Origin: Antribacter gilvus
Lineage (GTDB): Bacteria > Actinomycetota > Actinomycetes > Actinomycetales > Cellulomonadaceae
Length of the DNA stretch: 64,000 nt
Assembly (NCBI RefSeq): GCF_003946865.1
Contig: NZ_QXTH01000013.1
Span: 62,001-126,000 of the forward strand
Direction of reading: 5' to 3'
Part shown: in pieces, positions 39,209 through 47,953 of the stretch
Position numbering within the stretch: the first letter of the stretch is position 1
How the letters are laid out: every line of letters starts with the position of its first letter
The notes under the pieces: model-generated
Seen by the model: only the letters and a program-made list of their open reading frames with translations
The model's database searches: none
Told to the model about the DNA's origin: nothing
Made by a program: the position numbers and the translations under genes

Positions 39209-40945
39209 TTACAGGCGCAGGCTCGGCGGAGCCGTCATCTCCTGCAGCCGCTCGAGCCCCTGGCGGGTGCTCACCACCACGAGGCGGTCCCCGGGGGCCA
39301 TCTCGTGGTCGTCGTCGGCTGGCAGCAGCGGCGCGTCGAGGTCCTGCTCGCCGTCGTGCCGCGGCGGGTTGCGGCGCAGGCCGAGGACCCGCACGTAGCT
39401 GAGCCTGTGCAGCGCGCGGAGCGGCTGCCCCACCGCCTCCGAGCCCTGGCGCACCGGCAGCTCCGCGACGAGCAGCACCCGGTCGCCGTAGTGCACGGCG
39501 TCGATCACCCACGGCCCGAGCATCGCGGCGGCGAACGCCGGCGCCGCGTGGAACGTGGCGCTCCGCGACCGCGACGCCGGGATGAACCGCTCCATCCGGC
39601 GCGCGAAGTCGTCCTCGAAGAGTCGCATCACCACGCGGCCGCGGAAGTTCCCCGGCTCCTCCACCGGGTTCGGCAGGAGCTGGCGGGCGCTCGCGGCGGA
39701 GGCGATGTTGACGAGGTCGTCGCCGGTGAGGGCGAGCACGGCGCGGGCGTGTCCCACCCGCGCCTGGTCCAGCGTGGTGAGGCGGCGGCCGTCGCCGACC
39801 ACCACGGGGACGTGCAGGTCACGCGCGACCCCGACCCCGCGGGCGTCGCGCGCGTGGTCCACCGCGACCACCTCGATCCCACGGTCGTGCAGCTCCCGGA
39901 GCACCCGGGTGCCGAGCTCGCCCAGCCCGACCACCACGACGTGGTCGGTGACGGGCAGCACGGGCCCGCCCACGGCGGTCTCGAGCCGTGCCCGCACGAT
40001 GGAGTCGACGACGCCCGCGGTGACGGCGGGGATCACCGCGACGCTCACGATGGTGAGCGCCACCTGGACCGCGTGCACCCGCTCGGTGGCCTTGTCGTCC
40101 GGGTCTGCCCCGCCGAGCCCGAACAGCAGAGCCGAGTAGAGGGCGGTGGCCCAGCCCGTCTGGGGGTCCAGCGCGAGCACCGTCGCGCCCGCCGCGATGA
40201 GGACGGTGAGCACGGCGAGCGAGATCAGGAGGCTCGGCCCGATACCGCGCAGGACCACGCCGACGATGCGTCGCACCCGGCGGTCCGAGGTGGGCGGGTC
40301 GGGGTCCCGGGTGGCCAGGACGAGGGTCGGCGTCGCGGGCCGGCCGGCGTCCGGCGGGTAGTCGGGCAGGGCGCGGACCGAGGGTTCGCCGTCGACGTCC
40401 CGGACGCCGAACAGGGGGAAGAGCACCCCGTCCTGGACGGCCCGAGGATGCCCGGCCACCAGGTCGAGGCCACGGAGGTTCAGCCGGGACGGCTCGCCGA
40501 GGGCCGTGGCGACGAGGGCCGGCGCGGCGAGCTTGGCGTCCGACAGCACCTCGCAGTTGTCGAGGTGCGGCGCGATGCCCCGGCGGAGCCAGTTGTCGAA
40601 GACGCGGATCACCAGGCGGATGCCCGGAGTCACCTCGCGCGCCACGAGGGCGGCCTCGAGGTTGCCCGCGTCGTCGTCGGAGACCAGGGCCAGGGCGTCC
40701 GCCTCGGCGAGCCGCACCTTCTCGCGGAAGGTCCGTTCGCCCGGGCGGGCGGCGTGGACCACGTCGACCACGTGGGGGAGCCGGGCCATCTTCCGGCTGT
40801 ACTTGGCGTCGGGGTCCGGGGTGATCACCACGACGTCGCCCTCGTACCGCGTGGTGAGCGCCAGGACCAGGCGGTAGGGGAGAGGCCCGTCGCCCATCAC
40901 GACGAACCGGCGGCGGGACGGGTCGGTCCTGACACCTGGTGACAT
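39209..40945 (-). CDS. RCK-domain (TrkA_N) membrane protein 2, degenerate channel
   Basis: A 578-residue paralog of the protein at 34776-36467, with the same order: N-terminal RCK (RRRFVVMGDGPLPYRLVLAL), cytosolic part, two helices (LLISLAVLTVLIAAGATVLAL and VQVALTIVSVAVIPAVTAGVV) and a second RCK domain (DHVVVVGLGELGTRVLREL). The filter position reads LLFGLGGADPD instead of TVGYG. ATG 40945 is chosen because TACTGT (40953-40958) ends 7 nt before it; an ATG at 40963 lies upstream of that hexamer. The two paralogs enclose the LacI/GH16 genes. Function unknown. Confidence 0.78.
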   Translation of the reverse strand: MSPGVRTDPSRRRFVVMGDGPLPYRLVLALTTRYEGDVVVITPDPDAKYSRKMARLPHVVDVVHAARPGERTFREKVRLAEADALALVSDDDAGNLEAALVAREVTPGIRLVIRVFDNWLRRGIAPHLDNCEVLSDAKLAAPALVATALGEPSRLNLRGLDLVAGHPRAVQDGVLFPLFGVRDVDGEPSVRALPDYPPDAGRPATPTLVLATRDPDPPTSDRRVRRIVGVVLRGIGPSLLISLAVLTVLIAAGATVLALDPQTGWATALYSALLFGLGGADPDDKATERVHAVQVALTIVSVAVIPAVTAGVVDSIVRARLETAVGGPVLPVTDHVVVVGLGELGTRVLRELHDRGIEVVAVDHARDARGVGVARDLHVPVVVGDGRRLTTLDQARVGHARAVLALTGDDLVNIASAASARQLLPNPVEEPGNFRGRVVMRLFEDDFARRMERFIPASRSRSATFHAAPAFAAAMLGPWVIDAVHYGDRVLLVAELPVRQGSEAVGQPLRALHRLSYVRVLGLRRNPPRHDGEQDLDAPLLPADDDHEMAPGDRLVVVSTRQGLERLQEMTAPPSLRL

Positions 40946-40952
40946 ACCAGAC

Positions 40953-40958
40953 ACAGTA
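40953..40958 (-). promoter_or_regulatory. -10 hexamer (TACTGT) of RCK protein 2
   Basis: TACTGT on the minus strand, 7 nt before the ATG at 40945. Confidence 0.5.
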
Positions 40959-41004
40959 CCCATGTCGACTATGCCTTGACCGGAACCAGCGCCGGGCGCG
41001 GAGC

Positions 41005-41046
41005 TGTCAAAAGCTCCCCGGTCTCTTCACCGGGGAGCTTCTGACA
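41005..41046. terminator. 18-bp-arm hairpin after the fad operon
   Basis: Arms 41005-41022 and 41029-41046 pair at 17 of 18 positions with a 6-nt loop (CTCTTC). It is just downstream of the fad genes. Confidence 0.7.
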
Positions 41047-41066
41047 ACCGGGCCGATCTCGCGAGA

Positions 41067-43202
41067 TCAGCCCACGCGCGTGCCCGCCGGGACGTTCGCC
41101 ACACCGTCCGGCAGGAAGCGCCGGCCCAGCACGCGCTCGGAGTAGCCCGTGCGGTCCAGGTACGGCGTGATGCCGCCCGTGTGGAAGCCCCAGCCCGCGC
41201 CGAGGATCATGCACAGGTCGATCTGCTCCGGCCCGGCGACCACACCCTCGTCGAGCATGAGCCCGATCTCCGTGGCCAGGGCGGTGCGCACCGAGTCGAG
41301 GACGCCGTCGGCGTCGAGCACGCCCGGCTCGCCGGGACGAGCCGGACCGAACGCGTCCTGCACCGCGGGGTTGACCGGCTTCGGCAGGCCCTTGGGCCCG
41401 TCGAGCACCACCTTGGTGCCCTCCGCGACGATCTTCTCCAGCCCCTTCGAGACCGGGATGCGCTCGCCCAGGTCCTCGCGCAGCGAGGTGAGGACGTGCA
41501 GGCCCACCGCGGGGCCCACCAGGTCGAACAGCTCGAAGGTGGGCATCGGGAAGCCGAGCGGTGAGAGCGCGGTGTCGGCGACCTCGGCCGCCGTGCCGTT
41601 CTCGATGGACTCGACGACCTTGCCCATCACGAGGATGAGCAGACGGTTCACCACGAAGCCCGGGCGGTCCGCGGCGAGGACCGCGGTCTTGCGGAGCTTC
41701 TTCGTCACGGCGAAGGCGGTGGCGAGGGCCTCGGGCGAGGTCTTCTCGGCGTGGACGACCTCGACCAGCGGCATCTGCGCCACGGGGTTGAAGAAGTGGA
41801 TGCCGACGACCCGCTCGGGGTGCTGCAGGTCGCGCGCCATCTCGGTGATCGACAGGGCGGACGTGTTCGTCGCGAGGATCGTCTCCGGGGTGACGATGCC
41901 CTCGAGCTCCGCGAAGACCTTCTTCTTCAGGCCCATGACCTCGGTGACGGCCTCGATCACGAAGTCGCAGGACGCGAAGTCCTGGATGTCGGTCGTGCCG
42001 TGCACCGAGGCCACGATGCGGGCCGCGACGTCCTGGGACATCCGTCCGCGCGACACCAGCTTGGTCACCGTGTCCCGGACGAAGCCGAGGCCCTTGTCCA
42101 CGCGCTCCTGGTCGAGGTCGCGCATGACCACGGGGACCTGCAGGCGCTGGGCGAACAGCAGCGCGATCTGCGCCGCCATGAGGCCCGCGCCCACGATCCC
42201 GACCCGGGTCACGGGCCGGGCGATCTTGGGGTCCGGCGCACCGGCCGGCTTCTTGCCGCCGGAGACCAGACCGAACGCGTACACGCTCGCGCGCATCTCG
42301 TCGGTCATGATCAGGTCGGCCAGCGCCACGTCCTCGGCCCCGAAGGCCTCGTCGCGCGTGGCGGTGCGGGCCGCGGCGAGCAGGTCGAGGGCGCGGTACG
42401 GCGCCGGGCGCGAGCCGTGGATCGTGGCGTCGAGGCGCTGGCGCGTGGCGGCCACCACCGCGTCCCACACCGGCTGCGGGTCGAGCTCCCGGCGGGGGAC
42501 CTCGACCTGGCCGGCCACGACCTTCGCGGCCCAGGCGATGGACTGCTCCAGGAAGTCGGCGGCCTCGAACAGCGCGTCGACGAGGCCGATCTCCAGCGCC
42601 TCCGCCGGCTTGTACGGCTTCTGCGCGGCCGGGCGGGCCAGGAGGACGTCCACGGCCTTCTCGATGCCGACCAGACGCGGCACCAGGTACGCGCCGCCCC
42701 AGCCGGGGACCAGGCCGAGGCCGGTCTCGGGGAGGCCGAGCGCCGCGGCGTCGGACGCCACGGTGCGGTAGTCGCAGTTCAGCGCTACCTCGAGGCCGCC
42801 GCCGAGGGCGAGGCCGTTGACGAAGGCGAACGTCGGGACGCCGGTCTGCTCGCGCAGGTCGCCCAGGACCGAGTACGCCCGGTGGCCCATGCGGCCCAGC
42901 TCGAGCGCCTCGTCGTAGGAGGTCACCTGGGCGACGCCCAGGAGGTCCGCGCCCGCGGCGAGGAAGTACGGCTTGCCGGTGACGGCCACGGCCGCGAGCT
43001 CGCCGGCGGCGGCGCGCTCGCGGACGCCCTCGAGGGTCGTGAGCAGCTCGGCCATGCCCTGCGGGCCGAACGTGTTCGGCTTGGTGTGGTCGAGCCCGTT
43101 GTCGAGGGTGATCAGCGCCAGGGTCCCGGCGCCGCCCGGCAGGGCCACGTCGCGGACCAGGGCGTGGGTGACGCGCTCGGCGCGCGCAGAGGTATCGGTC
43201 AC
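41067..43202 (-). CDS. FadB/FadJ-like enoyl-CoA hydratase/3-hydroxyacyl-CoA dehydrogenase
   Basis: A 711-residue bifunctional beta-oxidation enzyme. The N-terminal crotonase domain (about 1-240) has the oxyanion segments AAGADLLG and GLALGGGLEVALNCDYR and a glutamate-bearing GLPETGLGLVPGWGG. The dehydrogenase domain starts at RVGIVGAGLMAAQIA (NAD site) and has the catalytic HFFNPVAQMPLVEVV. It hydrates enoyl-CoA and oxidises the hydroxyacyl-CoA, the two steps before thiolysis. Only 3 bp separate it from the thiolase gene, so the pair forms an operon for a trifunctional complex. Confidence 0.93.
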   Translation of the reverse strand: MTDTSARAERVTHALVRDVALPGGAGTLALITLDNGLDHTKPNTFGPQGMAELLTTLEGVRERAAAGELAAVAVTGKPYFLAAGADLLGVAQVTSYDEALELGRMGHRAYSVLGDLREQTGVPTFAFVNGLALGGGLEVALNCDYRTVASDAAALGLPETGLGLVPGWGGAYLVPRLVGIEKAVDVLLARPAAQKPYKPAEALEIGLVDALFEAADFLEQSIAWAAKVVAGQVEVPRRELDPQPVWDAVVAATRQRLDATIHGSRPAPYRALDLLAAARTATRDEAFGAEDVALADLIMTDEMRASVYAFGLVSGGKKPAGAPDPKIARPVTRVGIVGAGLMAAQIALLFAQRLQVPVVMRDLDQERVDKGLGFVRDTVTKLVSRGRMSQDVAARIVASVHGTTDIQDFASCDFVIEAVTEVMGLKKKVFAELEGIVTPETILATNTSALSITEMARDLQHPERVVGIHFFNPVAQMPLVEVVHAEKTSPEALATAFAVTKKLRKTAVLAADRPGFVVNRLLILVMGKVVESIENGTAAEVADTALSPLGFPMPTFELFDLVGPAVGLHVLTSLREDLGERIPVSKGLEKIVAEGTKVVLDGPKGLPKPVNPAVQDAFGPARPGEPGVLDADGVLDSVRTALATEIGLMLDEGVVAGPEQIDLCMILGAGWGFHTGGITPYLDRTGYSERVLGRRFLPDGVANVPAGTRVG

Positions 43203-43205
43203 GGT

Positions 43206-44480
43206 TCAGTTCTCCCCGTCGGCGCTCGTGTGGCCGGAGTAGTCGGCGTGGTGCGGGTTCTCCCAGATGACGGTGCCACCCTGGCCCAGGCCCACGCACA
43301 TCGTGGTGATGCCGTAGCGCACCTCGGGGTGCTGCTCGAACTGGCGCGCGAGCTGCGTCATGAGGCGGACGCCCGACGACGCCAGCGGGTGGCCCACCGC
43401 GATGGCGCCGCCGTAGGGGTTCACCCGCGGGTCGTCGTCGGCGATGCCGTAGTGGTCGAGGAAGGAGAGCACCTGGACGGCGAAGGCCTCGTTGATCTCG
43501 AACAGGCCGATGTCGTCGATCGTGAGCCCGGCGTGCGCCAGCGCGCGGTCGGTCGCCGGGACCGGGCCGAAGCCCATGATCTCCGGGGCCACGCCCGCGA
43601 AGGCCGACGAGACCATGCGCATGCGCACGGGCAGGCCGAGCTCCTCCGCGACGTCGCCCGCGGCGAGGACGCAGCCCGTGGCGCCGTCGGTCAGCGGGGA
43701 CGCGTTGCCCGCGGTGACGCGGCCGCCCGGGCGGAACGGCGTCTTCAGGTCCTTGATGCCCTCCGCGGTGGTGGACGGGCGGGGCAGCTCGTCGGCGGTC
43801 GCCAGGCCCCAGCCCAGCTCGGCGGAGCGGATCGCCACGGGGACCAGCTCCGGGCCGACGTCGCCGTTGGCCAGGGCCTTGGCGTACTTGGCCTGGGAGT
43901 CCACGGCGTAGGCGTCCGCGCGCTCCTTGGTGAGGTGCGGGAACTTGTCGTGCAGGTTCTCGGCCGTCACCCCCATGTTCAGGGCCTGCGCGTCGACGAG
44001 CCTCTCCGAGACGAAGCGGGGGTTCACGTCGGCGTCGAAGCCCATGGGGTGGCGCCCCATGTGCTCCACGCCGCCGGCGATCGTGATGTCGGCGGTGCCG
44101 GTGGCGATCCCGGCCGCGGTGGTGGTCACGGCGGTCATGGCGCCGGCGCACATGCGGTCGATGGCGAAGCCCGGCACGGACTGGGGGAGGCCCGCGAGGA
44201 CGCCGACGGTGCGGCCGAGCGTGAGGCCCTGGTCACCCTGCTGCGTGGTGGCCGCGATCGCCACCTCGTCGATGCGCTCGGGCGGCAGCTCGGGGTGGCG
44301 GCGTAGCAGCTCGCGCACCACCTTGACCATCAGGTCGTCGGCGCGCGTCTCGGCGTACAGGCCGTCGGGCCTGGCCTTGCCGAAGGGCGTGCGAACGCCC
44401 TCGACGAAGACGACGTCACGGACGGTACGCCGCTTCGGCGCCCGGGGCGTGGGCGCTGGGGTTTCCGTGGCCACGGTCAT
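43206..44480 (-). CDS. acetyl-CoA C-acyltransferase (thiolase)
   Basis: A 424-residue thiolase that cleaves 3-ketoacyl-CoA with CoA. The nucleophilic Cys is in DRMCAGAMTA (~residue 110), the His in GHPLASSG (~residue 364) and the second Cys in TMCVGLGQGG (~residue 392). The ATG has AGGAG at 5-nt spacing. It is the first gene of the fad operon. The chain length it prefers cannot be told from sequence. Confidence 0.94.
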   Translation of the reverse strand: MTVATETPAPTPRAPKRRTVRDVVFVEGVRTPFGKARPDGLYAETRADDLMVKVVRELLRRHPELPPERIDEVAIAATTQQGDQGLTLGRTVGVLAGLPQSVPGFAIDRMCAGAMTAVTTTAAGIATGTADITIAGGVEHMGRHPMGFDADVNPRFVSERLVDAQALNMGVTAENLHDKFPHLTKERADAYAVDSQAKYAKALANGDVGPELVPVAIRSAELGWGLATADELPRPSTTAEGIKDLKTPFRPGGRVTAGNASPLTDGATGCVLAAGDVAEELGLPVRMRMVSSAFAGVAPEIMGFGPVPATDRALAHAGLTIDDIGLFEINEAFAVQVLSFLDHYGIADDDPRVNPYGGAIAVGHPLASSGVRLMTQLARQFEQHPEVRYGITTMCVGLGQGGTVIWENPHHADYSGHTSADGEN

Positions 44481-44571
44481 GGCAGCTCCTGGGTCGGGAC
44501 GGCGGCGTCCTTCTTGAGCGACGCCGCTCTGAACGCGTTACACGCTACCCCGAGTACCGGTAAAAAGCACG

Positions 44572-44633
44572 CACGACGTGAGACGGAGTTTGTGACTTTC
44601 GTCCTGTCGGACGATACTCCGTCTCACGCCGTG
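44572..44633. terminator. 18-bp-arm hairpin after FemAB
   Basis: Arms 44572-44589 and 44616-44633 match at 17 of 18 positions; the 26-nt loop contains a further CGTCC/GGACG stem. It lies downstream of the FemAB gene on the minus strand, 95 bp before the thiolase start. Confidence 0.6.
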
Positions 44634-44650
44634 CCGGGGTGGGGCGAGGG

Positions 44651-45730
44651 TCAGCGGCCCCGGAGCTTGCGGACGACCTTCTTGGCTGTCGGCAGCGCGC
44701 TGTTCCAGGTGGTGTACCACCGTGAGAACGGCACGTCGATGGAGCCTACGAGCTCGTCGGTGTGCTGCGCGAAGCTCTTCTTGAACTCGCTGATCCCGTC
44801 GTTGAGCAGGCCGTTCATGTCGTAGCGGACCAGGCCGGCCCGCTGGGCCAGCTCGATCGCGTGCCACTTGACGGGAGCGTTGGCGCGGGCCTTGCGGCCG
44901 GTGTCGTTGATGCCGCCATAGAGCTCGAACGACGTCGACGACGACGCGACGCACCACACGAACGCGCACGGGGCGCCGTCCGCGAAGGCGGCCACGAGGA
45001 CGGAGTGCTCGCCCAGCTCGCGGTGGATGTCGAGGTAGTACGTGTCGGAGTGCAGCGCGAAGCCCGCGCGCTCGGCGGTCTCCTTGTAGACCTCCAGCAC
45101 CGCGCGCACCTCGTCCTCCGTGGTGACCCGGCGGACCTCGAGCCCGCTGCGCCCGGCCTTGCGGATGTCGTAGCGGGTGGACTTGCCCATGGCGGCCTGG
45201 AGCTGGTCCGCAGACTTCGTCAGGTCCAGGATCAGCGTGGACGGGTACAGGATCGTGTTCGGCGCGTAGCGGCGGCCCGGCAGGTCGATGCGGGTGCCGG
45301 CCGGCCAGTCGGGCTCGAGCGTGAGGCCGACACCGCCCACGTGGGTGCGGCACCACTCGGTCACGGCCTGCGTCACGGCCGCACGCGACTCGTCGTCGCC
45401 CACGCCGTAGACCACGGTCCTGGTGTCGTCGGCGTCCCTGTGCGCCACGACAGGGCCGCGAGGGACGTACGAGAGAGCCTTGAACTGTGCGGGGAGCGGG
45501 CGCACGAGCACCTGCGCCAGACCGGCGGCCCGGCCGTCCGGGGCGGTGAGCCGCAGGCGGTGCGCACGCCACGCCCCGGCGGCCTTGACCTCGCCCCAGC
45601 CCCAGAGCTGGAGGGGGTGCCCACCCAGCGCGAGGACCTCACGGTCCCAGGCGGCGGGGTCGGTCACCACGTCGACGGTGAGGGGCCCGGCGAGGGGGCC
45701 GGAGGGCAGCACGGGGGGCAGAACGGACAT
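44651..45730 (-). CDS. FemAB-family aminoacyltransferase (peptidoglycan bridge-type)
   Basis: A 359-residue protein of the FemABX/GNAT-like fold. LQLWGWGEVKAAGAWRAHRL and FKALSYVPRGPVV in the first half and STRYDIRKAGRSGLEVR plus FELYGGINDTGRKARANAPVKWHAIELAQRAG in the second are FemAB signatures, including the GG-N-x3-R substrate segment. Such enzymes add amino acids from aminoacyl-tRNA to lipid II or to other acceptors. Before the neighbouring insertion it probably sat directly downstream of rnd; its -10 (TAGAGT, 45737-45742) contains the old rnd stop codon. Exact acceptor unknown. Confidence 0.85.
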   Translation of the reverse strand: MSVLPPVLPSGPLAGPLTVDVVTDPAAWDREVLALGGHPLQLWGWGEVKAAGAWRAHRLRLTAPDGRAAGLAQVLVRPLPAQFKALSYVPRGPVVAHRDADDTRTVVYGVGDDESRAAVTQAVTEWCRTHVGGVGLTLEPDWPAGTRIDLPGRRYAPNTILYPSTLILDLTKSADQLQAAMGKSTRYDIRKAGRSGLEVRRVTTEDEVRAVLEVYKETAERAGFALHSDTYYLDIHRELGEHSVLVAAFADGAPCAFVWCVASSSTSFELYGGINDTGRKARANAPVKWHAIELAQRAGLVRYDMNGLLNDGISEFKKSFAQHTDELVGSIDVPFSRWYTTWNSALPTAKKVVRKLRGR

Positions 45731-45736
45731 GGGATG

Positions 45737-45742
45737 ACTCTA
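45737..45742 (-). promoter_or_regulatory. -10 hexamer (TAGAGT) of FemAB, containing the old rnd stop
   Basis: TAGAGT on the minus strand is 6 nt before the FemAB ATG. Its TAG is the ancestral stop codon of rnd. Confidence 0.5.
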
Positions 45743-45743
45743 T

Positions 45744-45772
45744 CGGGACCGGGTGAACGCCTCCGCGAGGCG
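45744..45772. repeat. left 29-bp direct repeat (displaced rnd 3' end)
   Basis: On the minus strand this copy continues in frame to a TAG at 45740-45742, the presumed original end of rnd. Flanks on both sides differ from those of the right copy. Confidence 0.85.
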
Positions 45773-45889
45773 AGAGCTCCTGGGTCTCCCGGGCCGGTCC
45801 GCCGAACGGCCACGTAGGATGCGAGATGTCGCCTTTGGTCTAGATCGTGACGGTGTGGCGAGCGGGCTGCCAGGGGAGGCGCGGACGTT

Positions 45890-47953
45890 GTGAGAGCAGG
45901 TGGACGAACCCCTCAGAGGCTCGCCGTCGTGGGCGTGGCCCTGGTCCTCGCGGTGCTGAGCCTCGGCCTCCACAGCTGGCGTATCGCCACGGCAGTCGCC
46001 GGGCCCGTGGACACGTTCATCGGGCTGCTCGGACTTCTGCCGCTGGTGCTCGCGGTCTTCCCGTGGGGGCACCGGCCGGCTGGGCCCACGGCGACCGGTG
46101 ACTGGACAGAGGCACTCCGGAGCGCAGAGCTCGAACGGCTCGAGACCAGCCTCAGGGACCGGGGGGTCGAGGTGGCTCCGACCGACGTCCTGGGCGAGAT
46201 CGTCGAGCCGAAGGGATCCGGGGACCTGCCACCCCCGGTGGTCGCCGGGATGACCGGGCTGGTACGGCTCTGGGACCGGGGCGACCCGCCCCGTCTCGTC
46301 GTGGTGGGCGCACCGGGAGCGGGCAAGACGGTGGTCCTGGAACGCCTGGCGCGGGACCTCATCAGGGCCGGAGGCGCGAGCGCACCGGTGCCGGTGATCC
46401 TGTCGGTCGCAGGGTGGGACCCCGGCCTGCCGTTCGACCGCTGGCTCGTGGGCCAGCTCGCGGAGATGTACCCCGCCATCACGGGACCAGGCTCGGCGGT
46501 CATGGAGAGCGACGTTCTCAGGGCGTTCCGGTGGGACGAACGGATCGTGCCGTTCCTCGACGGGTTCGACGAGGTGGTGGGCGTGCGGCGTGCCGCCCTG
46601 CTGGAAGCCCTGAACCGGACGCTCGGGGCTCGTCGTCCCGTCGTGCTGGCGTCGCGCGAGGCGGAGCTGACCGCCGCGGCCGCTGAGGTCGGGCCCGTTC
46701 GCGGCTCTGTCGTCGTCCGGCTCCGTCCTGTTGGGGTCGAGCAGCTCGACGCGTACCTCGCGGCCACCCGGCCCGCAGCGTACGCACGCTGGGCGCCTGT
46801 GCTCGCGTCGATGCGATCGGATCCTGGATCGGTCCTGCTGCGCGCGCTGAGCACACCGCTCATGCAGTGGCTCGCTGTCGAGGTCTACGCGAGGCCCGCC
46901 ACCCGGCCCGGGGAGCTGCTCGACCTCGCGCGGTTCCCGGACGTGCAGGCTGTGGGAAGGCACCTCCTGACCTCGCTTGTCGGCTCTGCGTTCGACGCTA
47001 CGGCGATCCTGGGGCCGGGCGAGCGCCGGTGGGACTCGCGTCGGGCAGGAGCCTGGCTCGCCAACGTCGCCAGGGCAGCGAACGACGACGAGCGCGGGCG
47101 GATCAGGTGGTGGGCCCTTCACGAGTCGCTCCTGCCGCGGCTCGGCGCCGTGCTGGCTGCCGGGGGCTTCCTGGGAGTCGTGGCGGTCGCCCAGTGGTCC
47201 GTCGCGGCCGCAGCGGCCCTGACCGCGGCGGTGTTCTGGGCGGTCGTGTGTGGTGACCTCTTCGTGTGGGCCTACGGCGCCGTCCGGGTCGTCGAGAGGG
47301 GTGGGGAGCCGACCCCTGCCGAGTTTCGTGCGGGCCGTGGGGCGCCGGTTCTCTCCCGGGCGACGGTTCGCCTCGTCGTCCCCACGGCAGCGCTCGCTGT
47401 CCTGGCGGTCTGGGCGACAGCGCGTGCCGGGGGGAGCAGCGCCGGCCTCTCAGCGGCAGACACGGCCCTGCTCGCCGCGCAGGGCACGGTCCTCGCCGCT
47501 CTGCTCGGAACCTTCGGCGGCGCCGCAGCCGCGGTGATCCTCATCCGTTGGGGTTCGCTGGACGCGGCCGTCTCTCCCGAGCACTCTCTGGACCCCCAGG
47601 ACCTCCTGCGACGCGACGCGCGGGCGACGGCGGCGGTGGCGGGCGCCTTCGCGGCGGGCCTGGCGGTCGTCACCCTGGTGTCGTGGCGGCTGCTCGGCAC
47701 GGACGAGGCCGTCCCCGACGGGCTGGTAGCGGCCGCCGTCGCGGCGGGCGCCGTCGTCTCACCGTGCAGGTTCACGGCGTGGCCGACGTTCCGGGTCGCC
47801 CACCTCTGTCTCGCGGTGCGCGGTCGGCTGCCCTTCCGCTACTCGGCGTTCCTCAAGGGCGCGACGGCCAGGGGCATCCTCCGGGCGGACGGAGCGGCCT
47901 ACCAGTTCCGCCACACGCTCTTACGGGAGGTCCTCGTGCCGGGGGACGGCTGA
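45890..47953 (+). CDS. NACHT-type STAND NTPase with membrane segments
   Basis: A 687-residue protein. Two N-terminal hydrophobic helices (about 10-28 and 40-58) precede the NTPase: Walker A GAPGAGKTVVLERL (~142-149), Walker B IVPFLDGFDEV (~220-230) with the NACHT-type D-G-F-D-E, and RRPVVLASREAEL as sensor. The C-terminal third has about six hydrophobic segments and ends RLPFRYSAFLKGATARGILRADGAAYQFRHTLLREVL, a motif common to Streptomyces NACHT membrane proteins. NACHT proteins in bacteria include anti-phage and other immune-type proteins; a defence role here is inferred. GTG 45890 has GGGGAGG ~11 nt upstream. It is the only gene of the insertion. Confidence 0.85.
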   Translation: MRAGGRTPQRLAVVGVALVLAVLSLGLHSWRIATAVAGPVDTFIGLLGLLPLVLAVFPWGHRPAGPTATGDWTEALRSAELERLETSLRDRGVEVAPTDVLGEIVEPKGSGDLPPPVVAGMTGLVRLWDRGDPPRLVVVGAPGAGKTVVLERLARDLIRAGGASAPVPVILSVAGWDPGLPFDRWLVGQLAEMYPAITGPGSAVMESDVLRAFRWDERIVPFLDGFDEVVGVRRAALLEALNRTLGARRPVVLASREAELTAAAAEVGPVRGSVVVRLRPVGVEQLDAYLAATRPAAYARWAPVLASMRSDPGSVLLRALSTPLMQWLAVEVYARPATRPGELLDLARFPDVQAVGRHLLTSLVGSAFDATAILGPGERRWDSRRAGAWLANVARAANDDERGRIRWWALHESLLPRLGAVLAAGGFLGVVAVAQWSVAAAAALTAAVFWAVVCGDLFVWAYGAVRVVERGGEPTPAEFRAGRGAPVLSRATVRLVVPTAALAVLAVWATARAGGSSAGLSAADTALLAAQGTVLAALLGTFGGAAAAVILIRWGSLDAAVSPEHSLDPQDLLRRDARATAAVAGAFAAGLAVVTLVSWRLLGTDEAVPDGLVAAAVAAGAVVSPCRFTAWPTFRVAHLCLAVRGRLPFRYSAFLKGATARGILRADGAAYQFRHTLLREVLVPGDG

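Noticed and set aside
45744-45772. The 29-bp repeats as a transposon target-site duplication.
   Set aside because: They are far longer than the usual 2-14 bp, there is no transposase and no terminal inverted repeats were seen; an att-like or recombination origin fits better.
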